64,000 nucleotides of DNA, from assembly GCF_905163445.1 (NCBI RefSeq), contig NC_053185.1:19796001-19860000 (forward strand). The letters run 5' to 3'. Position 1 is the stretch's first letter, and each line of letters opens with the position of its first letter. Both the position numbers and the translations under genes were made by a program. The notes below the pieces were generated by a model. The model saw nothing but the letters and a program-made list of their open reading frames with translations. It searched no databases and was not told where the DNA came from. The DNA is from Pararge aegeria (taxonomy: Eukaryota; Arthropoda; Insecta; Lepidoptera; Nymphalidae). Positions 55,810 to 64,000 of the stretch are shown here, piece by piece.

Positions 55810-57985
55810 TGATGTAAATCAAATCCGTGCCGTAATTAAGAGTAGATTGAGGTTAGGTAATAGAATTCATTTGTTCGTTGCTTTAGCACATCTCTACTAT
55901 TATCCATCAGAAATACTAGTGTAATAAAATAGATCACAAGTTTCTGAAATTAAATCTCCCTAATCAACGTTTCCCCGAACAGCGATATTCACATCGTTTA
56001 TGGAAACTTTATAAGAAGATTAATGCTAAGCCAAGGAATTAATTATGATCCCCCGCGTTGGTGGAGTATCACGATCAGATCGAGGTTTTGTAATGCTTTA
56101 ATTCTTACGTGATATTTTGTACCAGATAGTTATTATTCATGACTACGCCATTATGAACTCAAAATGTATGCATCGAAATAATCCTTTCATCCAAGTAGAG
56201 TGCATAATATGTAACGGGCAATTATAAATAATTCAGAGGCAATATGACAATGAACTTTAAAATTATTAAACTGAATTTGGTTATTTGGCTCAGGCTCAGT
56301 TGAAGCGTTTATTTACTTGCTTCATTCTTATGTCTGTCTTTCGCGTTAAAAATTTAAGTTAATAATTTTTCAAACACTTCTAGGTATCGAATTAAGCTGA
56401 AATATGCCATATTTTCTATACTTCTCATAAAAAACAAAATAATAATTTCGGTAAGAAACAAAGTGGTATCAATATATCGCGGTAGTCTTCTTTTAAGAGT
56501 AGTAGTATTCTGTTATAGGGGTAATAAACCCCTACAACAGAAGACTCCGCTCTTCCATTACAATTAAGATAAACTTAACAAATTACAATTAATCACTCAT
56601 ATTTAAGGATTTATGGTATGTTACTCATGTTTAAGTATTTATGGTATGTAAAAATATGTATTAGTATATTTGTTTTTTATATTTATCAATAGTATTTGTG
56701 TATGAGTATGTAGACATTCGTATGTATGCAGGTACTAAATAGTGTACCCCACCTATTCGTTTTTCTTTTTAGTTTTCCTAATCCAAAGGTTGCCTGGCAG
56801 AGATCGCTACTTAGCGATAAGGCCGCCTTTTGTATCCTGCTTCATTTTGATGTGTTTGTTCTTTTTTCTCTCGTTTTTCTGAGTGGTGTTCAAATAAAGA
56901 GTATAAATAAATAAATAAAATAAATTAATTAATAGAATAGAATATTAAATGATAAAGGGCATCGGTCGGTAATTTCCCGATGTAAAATGTTTTTGCAATC
57001 AAATGAACTAATGAAGTTTGCCAGCGTGTCACTCTGTTTATTAGAGTGGACACAGCCCGGGGCTAGTGACTTAGGGAATTGTTCCACGGCTAGGTATCGT
57101 GCTGTCAGATTAAGGTCGACAGAATACCATATGCGGCCAGGTCGGCCGCTGATGTAAAACTGTCAAGCTATGGTTTGGAATACGAATAGCTATCCACTCT
57201 TTCTATTCCAAACCTCACTCGTGAGAATATGCTATCTTTGCCCTCGGGCTTCGCCCGCTTGAATTATGGGTCGAAGCTTACATAGTCTACAACCTTACTT
57301 TATAAATCCTCTCAAATACGTAAAGATTGTTTCAACCGTACTGGAAGTGCCAAATATACAAACATATGATATTACACATTTTAAAGATAGAAATGCAACT
57401 TCTTTAAACATATTTAAAATAAATATTGACGTGTGCACTATTTATATAGTCCTTGCTCTTGGAGCCACCCATTATTTGAAGCCTTTAATCACGTAAGCTA
57501 TGCCAATCGCAAAGGACCGTCTCGGGGTTAAAACAGATTGCAAACAAATAGCAAATAACTGCTAATAATGTGTGGTTTAATCAGTTGATAGCGCTGGGCA
57601 ACGTTGACCAAAGTCAGTAATGGATGGATGCCCAACTTTCACTAACAAAGTAGGAATACTAAGTTAAAGAAAGAATCGAAATTGCATTTTTAGTTGATTG
57701 ATGCTAAAGGTAAACCAAGATGAAAAATGTTTATCATTTTTAAAGGCTAAGCAGTAAAGTCTTCATAAATGTGGCAACACTTCATGTATTCAGTATCGTT
57801 AAGATGTAAGTTTGTGGTGGAGCTATGGCTAGGCATCAAAATTGAATAATAGACTCCTGCATCAGACCAGCTTCATGGCACCTTATAACTCCATTATCAT
57901 TAATATGGATTAAAATTTAGAAAATACGGCTAGGCCCTCTAACTCCAATCATATTCATCAGGTGTATACGATATTCGGGTAGAAA
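55810..57985. other. Unassigned DNA, no gene recognised
   Basis: Includes an imperfect hairpin at about 56508-56545 (TTCTGTTATAGGGG with CCCCTACAACAGAA) and a GGCTTCGCCCGCTTGAATTA repeat end at 57246. No supported exon. Confidence 0.4.
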
Positions 57986-57989
57986 AAAG

Positions 57990-58260
57990 CTTACCTATGG
58001 AGTTCAAAAATAATTGATTTCCTTATGACGAAGTAAAGGTTTGGAATCGTCAAAAACTTTCAACCCCTCTCCCTCTCAAATTAACTGTGCTAATTCCGGA
58101 ATGAAATATATCCTATGCCCTACCTCGTAGTATGAAGTATTTTTAGGGTGATGTACAGCCAAGATACAGACAGACAGATAGACAGACTGAAAAACAGACA
58201 GACAGAGGAAAGTAAAAAAAAAATATAGTTGTGGCTTCGGTATCAATTATAGAGTGCCCT
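57990..58260 (+). repeat. Dispersed repeat with (CAGA)n end
   Basis: GATACAGACAGACAGATAGA then TTCGGTATCAATTATAGAGT: same type of end as 29265-29850. Confidence 0.5.
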
Positions 58261-58339
58261 GCAAAAATGTTTCGTTCCTTTAAGTTAAATGATTCCAATG
58301 GTGAGTTCGTACCTCCCAATGCGTAAGACTTTAAAAAAA

Positions 58340-58416
58340 AGAGCCGTAGCCAAGTTGGTTAAAGCGCTCAAGCCGCGATTGCCAGAGAGTCACAGGTTCA
58401 TATCCTGTCGGTTCCG
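58340..58416 (+). repeat. tRNA-like sequence (pseudo-tRNA or SINE head)
   Basis: AGAGCCG pairs with CGGTTCC as an acceptor stem (one mismatch, one wobble). Box A TAGCCAAGTTGG and box B GGTTCATATCC are present and the T stem ACAGG/CCTGT is perfect. The D and anticodon arms do not fold cleanly by eye, no anticodon could be assigned, and a relative exists at 15940-16016. Confidence 0.5.
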
Positions 58417-58774
58417 AAAATTTGTATTTACATTTTTTTTATAAAATTATTTACTTTTTAATGTGTTACATTGGTTACTTCGGGTTATTTTTGTTTATTA
58501 ATATTTTAATGGTAAGGTATAATCTGTAAATATTAAAGTAACTTTTTTCTAATAAGAGACCATTATCAGTCATCTGAAAACCAAGAAGTACACTTCCCCG
58601 AATGAAAACGTAATTTTTTATAATGCAACTACATAAAAATAGTTGAGACGCCAACGTACTTTTTTGAATTATGTGGCAATATAACGGGTAATCAGAAAAG
58701 GTGTCTTTATACAATCGCTTAAAAGTGATAGCCCAGTCTTTTAAGGTATGTGCGTTTTAAGTTATTAAAATATC

Positions 58775-58960
58775 ACTTGCTTTAACGGTGAATGAAAACA
58801 TCGCGAGGAAACCTACAAGCCTGAGAGTTACCCATAATTTTCTCGAAGGTGTGTGGTGTCCACTAATCCGCACTGAGCCAGCTTGGCGGACTACGGCCTT
58901 AACCCATTTTCATTATGGAAGGTGATCCGTGCCCTGTAGTGGGCCGGTAATGGGTTGATG
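58775..58960 (-). repeat. Interspersed repeat Z, inverted copy
   Basis: Antisense of repeat Z: TTTAACGGTGAATGAAAACA, CCTGAGAGTTACCCATAATT, CCACTAATCCGCACTGAGCC, GCCCTGTAGTGGGCCGGTAA, ending TGATGATGA. Confidence 0.65.
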
Positions 58961-60480
58961 ATGAATAATAATAGAATTTAGTATCATGACTAAGAGCCAC
59001 GAATGGTTCCGAACTTCGAAACTAGTCGGGAAATCGGCCCTAAATTACACAGTTTTACATAAATACCTAGATGCCTTAAAATAATAATTAACTATAACAA
59101 TTGTGAACCAAGAGCGAATTAAATTATCTATATTAAAATAATACTGCTTTAAGCGATGGTAGTAAGTCCCCTAAGCCAATTTAAGATTTTTATCTGTGTA
59201 GTCGTAAACGAAATAAGTGATTGAGGCAGTGGATGATCCTTTTGAATATTGTATATATAAACAGGTATATTGGTTATTCAATATAGAAAAAATTCAATTA
59301 ATTTATTTATAAAGAATCTTACGTTTTCATGTATAAGTACTTTCGTACTTTTGTTTTCTAGTTACGTTTTTTTTTACTTTTTACTTTTTACATGTATGAA
59401 TGTATAACTTATTTGAAAATAGAGAGAAAAGCTTATTTCAAGATAGAAGGAATACGCTGGTTGGTCTCCCATTTTTTCGTTTAATTTTGCAAAGTTGTAA
59501 ATTCTAAACGAGTGTATAAAACATTCTTACATGCATTTCATAACATGCGTGTATGTATATGTGTGTGTTTCTCTGTTTGTTTGTTAAGTTAAATTTTTTA
59601 AACGACTTCAAGAAAAGAGTAAGTTCTCAATTTTATGAATGCTCCCCGACTATTCAAAGATGCCTGGACTGATTTAGAAAATTCTCTTGCCCTTTAAAAC
59701 TTCTGAACTGATTTTAATGCGGTTTTATGTATACGTACGTATTACTTCAAAGCACAGGTTTGTATCACTAGGGTCCTACGTTGTTGGTTTAAAATTGTCA
59801 CTATGTTACCATTCTCCTGAAACTGCTGGGCCGATTATGATGCGGTTTTTCCATTGCACAGGTATCACTTCTGAACTAGTCTTAGATATTTTAAGGTTGT
59901 AGGCCACCAGAGGGGCTGCGGTAGTTCGTTTTCGTCATAAGTATTATAAAAATATTACTTGTATTCACTATTAATAAGTGAGATGCAGTTTAAAACTAGA
60001 ATGTTTACAGAAAAAAGTTAATTTCATTTCAAAACACAAATGTCTTAACACTAGCTGAAATAAAGTATCACTTTCAGCATACGTGGGTGATAAAATAGCG
60101 CTATAACATCGAGTTACAGGCGAACACCGCAAACTATGGAGCTACGCGAAACGCTACGAGGCTACGGGTCCGATGTCTCACGCATGTGCCAAAGAAACTA
60201 CACTAAACTCTTCATATCTACTTATTTTAAAAGATTTTTTTTGCGTTCTTTATTTACATTTAATGGTTAATATAATGATGTAGCTTAAGATAATGGAACA
60301 AGTTTTTAAGTTTATATTTGCTGCTGCATTTTATATTTAACTTCACTAGCCGAACCGCTGTTAAGCAGAATGATAATCATTATATATACACATACTATAT
60401 GCAGTCCTGAGTGCACAAACTAATCAATAGTTCTAAACACGAAAAGGCTCGATTCTCATAAGGATGGTATGTAATCTGGC
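58961..60480. other. Unassigned AT-rich DNA
   Basis: Two related ~90-bp blocks (59690-59720 and 59815-59850: CTGAACTGATTTTAATGCGG versus CTGGGCCGATTATGATGCGG) indicate a decayed repeat. No exon recognised. Confidence 0.4.
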
Positions 60481-60529
60481 ACAGATTTTGAATAATGATG
60501 GATGCATGTGCAACGGTCTACGGCAGAGA

Positions 60530-61080
60530 GAGCGAGAGGGACGCGCGCATACGAGAGCGGCGCGCGCGAGCGAGACGGCACGCTGCTGCGGCAACTTGTG
60601 CCGCCCGTCTTCTGCGCCATCACACCTTCACTGACACACCGGGACAGGGTTCTGATGGTGGGATGCGGGGCTGGCGACGGGTGAGAAGCGTGGGGTGATC
60701 GCGGATAATAACCATGTCTGCGGGCGTGTCGGTCGCCGGTTACGCAAGAGCTCGGCGGCGGCGCCGGTCGCGCGGTTACCTCTCTGGCCATCGCGGCATG
60801 ACCGCCGGAGGCCGTGGCCGCGTCACGCCGCCATCCTCGAGGGGCACAGCCCGGGTTCGCGTCGCGACTCGCGGCTCCGTCGGCGGGGCGCGCGTGGGCG
60901 AGGATCGATGCGCGCCGCGCCTGCGCCGCCGAGACCGCCCGAGCGCGCCCGAGCGCTGGCGGCCCGCGCGCGCCGGTGCATCCGCCCTGACCCACTTCCC
61001 GCGCACACTGACCTCCTTCGCCGCACTCCCAACCGCCAGGACCACCACGCGCGGCGCTCCGAACTCAGGACGGCTAGAAC
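60530..61080. promoter_or_regulatory. CpG-rich block 3 (~550 bp)
   Basis: The largest GC/CpG island outside coding DNA, starting with purine-rich GAGAGAGCGAGAGGGACGCG and full of GCGCG. Frames of 100-180 codons occur on both strands but overlap each other, are Arg/Ala/Pro-rich and show no domain, so they look like composition effects. A promoter or 5' UTR exon, possibly of the CIDE-N gene, is the likeliest role. Confidence 0.45.
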
Positions 61081-61089
61081 AATTCATTG

Positions 61090-61340
61090 CTAGCCGTTGC
61101 CCGCGAGTTCGTCCGCATTTATTTTAGTTTTTAACAAATCCTCAAAATTTCAACTCGTCTCAAGGATGCAAGCTTAATGCAAAAATTCCCAAAATTAAAA
61201 GTAATGCCGTGCGTAGGTCACAAATACATTATTTATAAATCCCCTTAAATTTTATCCTGTTGCTTTTATTTGGTATCTTCAGGATGCAAACTTTATATGT
61301 GCCAAATTTCATCAACGTACGTAGAAAAAAACAAACAAAC
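61090..61340 (-). repeat. Helitron-like terminus, decayed
   Basis: CTAGCCGTTGCCCGCGAGTT resembles the CTAG end of 4663-5309, and TCAGGATGCAAACTTTATAT with CCAAATTTCATCAACGTA parallels 43691-43910. It sits immediately beside CpG block 3. Confidence 0.45.
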
Positions 61341-61379
61341 AAAACTTTCGACACTATGTTTCATATATTATTATTACAA

Positions 61380-63300
61380 TAACTAGAGACATATGGTTTT
61401 ACAGGAAGTGGTCTTAAATGGTTTGGAAACGGGGGTGATGTGGGGCATTTTGAAGGGAATAATAATAAAATTGGGTAGTACATTCATTTAATCCATCTCA
61501 TAAGGATTATCCAGCTTTAACAATGCAAGCGCACAAAAATATGTTTGTTAAATACGACAACACGCGACAAATCTTTTTAATATCTTGACTTTCTTATACT
61601 ACAATATTCATGTTTACTACAGATAAACCGTCCTCCTGAATTACTCTATATTGCTGAAAACTGCATTAAAATCTTTCTGGAAATTAAAAAGTGCTAAACG
61701 TAAAAACATCGGGAGCCACTTTGTTTTATATAATGTAAAAATTAATCTAAAACGTCTGCTGCCTACTAAATTTTCATACTATTCTTAATTGTATAAAAAG
61801 AGAAAATAATCTTGCGCGATAACTCAATTAAATACGATTTTAGTGTCTGGCTGTAATTAAGAAAAAGCAGCCTCTTATTACATTTTCATTTATACCTCAA
61901 ATGAAAATTTGAACGCCACTTATATTAGCATAACCAAACATAATCGTACGTTCAACAAAATTTCTGGGTCCTACCTATCTTTAAAACGGCTATCGGTTGC
62001 TTATCGCTATTATGCTTACGTTATTATGCATGCTGCTTAATGTATGTTTTTATTTTGTTTTAATTCTGGAATTTAAAATAGGTACACGTATTTGAAACGT
62101 TCCATCTCTACGATACGGAATTCAGGATACAGATATATCTAATATTAGCCACAATTAACGTTTAGTAACCAGGACTAATCCTAAAAATATATATTCGTGG
62201 TAGTCGTACAGCAAACCGAATTGTGAATCGCTTCGATGCGACATTTACACCCTTTCGCGTCTCAAAACTACCTTCGTATTAATAATCTTTACGCTACTTT
62301 AAACTTTAATCCCTTTCCATAATAGCGTTAATCGTATACACAATTTAGGCACATAGAGTAGTAGTCAGAGCCTTCTGCCCACCGTGCATCTATTGCACTG
62401 AGGTAGATAAGTCGGTATTTATATGCCAGGGATACAAACAATGAATAACGAACTGTGAAGTAAAGGCAAACTTTATAGTAGAGTTGATTTTAAGCGTTCT
62501 GATATAGAAAGGTGTGAAACCTTTGTATTTCAGATATTCATTAACGTACACACATTCCAGGAAGAATTACCATAAAGTTATTAGCTACAATTTTTTAATA
62601 AGCTGAAGTATGATCTTTATGTTCATAAACTTTATCGGTCTTTTCTTTTAATACTTAGCCTAATAATACTAATACCTACCTAGCTTAATTAGCTTAATTC
62701 AAATCTAGAGTTGTCTATGAAATCTATAAGAAAATATCCGTGAAAGCACGAATAACGAGGGTTTCGGCTATCTGTACCCAAGGTAGAACATTGATAAGTT
62801 CTCGTTACTTAATTATACTGCGCTAGATACGTTACCGCCCCTTAGGGTAGGTTCATAGGTATAATTACACTATGCCTCAGAGGATTTCATAAAGCGGTCA
62901 GTAGATGATTGGTCTGGGAAAAAGTCTCGCTAGAGAATATTATGTTTTTTGGGGAAGAATAACCAAATAGACGTGGTGAACCATAAAGTACCAAGCCTGA
63001 CAGACGATATCCTGCGCTGAAAATCATAAAAAATCTTTAATCTAAATAATCCAGGGACCCACTCAAACGCATAAAAAAACATCAAACTTAACTAACCAGC
63101 CGTTTTGAATTTGCCCAATGTGATACATAAGTAGTGAAAAATAATATAGGTATTATACGGATAATATAAAACTATAAGAACTGAACGCCTTAATATTAAA
63201 AAAAATTGAGTCCGAAGCCATGAAGTAAAAATAAAAAAAATAAGAAATATCAACTGCCAATGTCAAACTAGCTTATGTCAATTGGATGTTGTCATTTGTG
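61380..63300. other. Unassigned AT-rich DNA
   Basis: No exon, SINE or LINE end recognised. Confidence 0.4.
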
Positions 63301-64000
63301 TCATCGACTTGCACCAAGGTATGCATCGTCCGGTGACTAATTTCAACGTTTTTATTGTAAATATTTGAGCTAAGAGTACAAGTGAAAGTTATATGAGTTC
63401 GTATTAGGCTTGTACGCGTTTGTGTTGCTAATAATGTGATAATTATCGCTAAGAAGTGTCCACATCACTTCATACTACGAATCGGATCGGATGGAACTCG
63501 TTGCTATATGTTCGTATTTTTTTATTATATTCCACTAGTTCTAAATGTCTTTCGTATTACTATAATTGCTTGTGTTATATTAATTTTAATCTAGTGCCTA
63601 AAATAAGAAACATCTCAACAGAAGTTGAAGTATTTACAACGCCTACGATTCTCGTTTACGAACCTGTTTTAAGAAGCTATCAGGGACTACTATGTTTATC
63701 AAAACAAATGAAATCTGTGCACGATGATAATAAAATCAAAGGTGTATATATGAATAGGCACTTACTTACAGGTAGGTAGAAGTGAATATAATAAATAGTC
63801 TGTTTTTCCTCACAAATGCCCCATAATAATAAATGTCAAGAGACTTTCCTCTATATGTCAGTAAAGCATGCTCTTAGCTGGAATTGATTTGGTTGCATGG
63901 AGATGTGCCTGTTTATTAGTTTACCTGGGCATACACTTAAAAAATGTTTAAAAACACATCTAATACAGCGAGGTTACTATTCATTTGACGAATTTCTTAA
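63300..64000 (+). other. Possible unassigned exon near the right edge
   Basis: A frame at 63456-63779 ends next to a donor-like ACAG|GTAGGTAG at about 63769. Its second half (VPKIRNISTEVEVFTTPTIL, KIKGVYMNRHLL) looks more protein-like than its leucine/tyrosine-rich start. TGTCA motifs at 63260-63305 resemble those of the other promoters. No family was recognised, so this is only a candidate. Confidence 0.2.

Noticed and set aside
60456..61127. Frames of 100-180 codons on both strands in CpG block 3
   Set aside because: Mutually overlapping, Arg/Ala/Pro-rich and without any domain, as expected for CpG-rich DNA lacking stop codons.

Overview
The window is nuclear DNA of a lepidopteran insect, most likely a butterfly. 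It is AT-rich, its genes are spliced with canonical GT/AG introns, and it is crowded with element types typical of this order: two tRNA-derived SINE families, RTE- and CR1-like LINE ends with short microsatellite tails, Helitron-like elements inserted between A and T, and foldback MITEs. Species cannot be fixed from the sequence.

Layout. (1) 1-950, minus: 5' part of RTEL1, the telomere/replication iron-sulphur helicase; it runs off the left edge. (2) 951-1376: a 426-bp divergent promoter holding a 65-bp MITE with a perfect 8-bp target duplication. (3) 1377-17919, plus: complete ELP2, the Elongator WD40 subunit, reconstructed here as 13 exons and 775 residues, its introns swollen by transposons. 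(4) 17920-22460: transposon-rich spacer between convergent genes. (5) 22515-28360, minus: complete MyD88, the Toll-pathway adaptor, reconstructed as 6 exons and 398 residues with a death domain, a TIR domain and a basic C-terminal tail. A 448-bp member of the same MITE family as in (2) lies 225 bp upstream of its start codon. (6) 29041-38195: AT-rich, gene-free DNA. (7) 38380-43134, minus: three 3' coding exons of a CIDE-N (DFF45/ICAD, Drep) family gene; its start exon was not found. (8) 43135-64000: the presumed 5' intron or upstream region of that gene, with SINEs, LINE and Helitron remnants and three CpG-rich blocks (about 44.69, 46.13 and 60.53 kb) that could be promoters or 5' exons. No other protein gene could be supported there.

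The genes act in separate processes: RTEL1 in genome stability, ELP2 in tRNA wobble-uridine modification, MyD88 in innate immune and dorsoventral signalling, and the CIDE-N protein in the apoptotic-nuclease or synaptic Drep family. No operon or cassette logic links them.

I found no convincing new multi-gene system. The most interesting signals are transposons placed where they could alter expression: a SINE tail forming the pyrimidine tract of a CIDE-N gene splice acceptor, a SINE about 11 bp after an ELP2 splice donor with the reading frame open through it, an inverted SINE pair bracketing MyD88 exon 4, one MITE family in both promoter regions, and a ~1-kb degenerate GTAAGTAAATAA-type array inside MyD88 intron 2.
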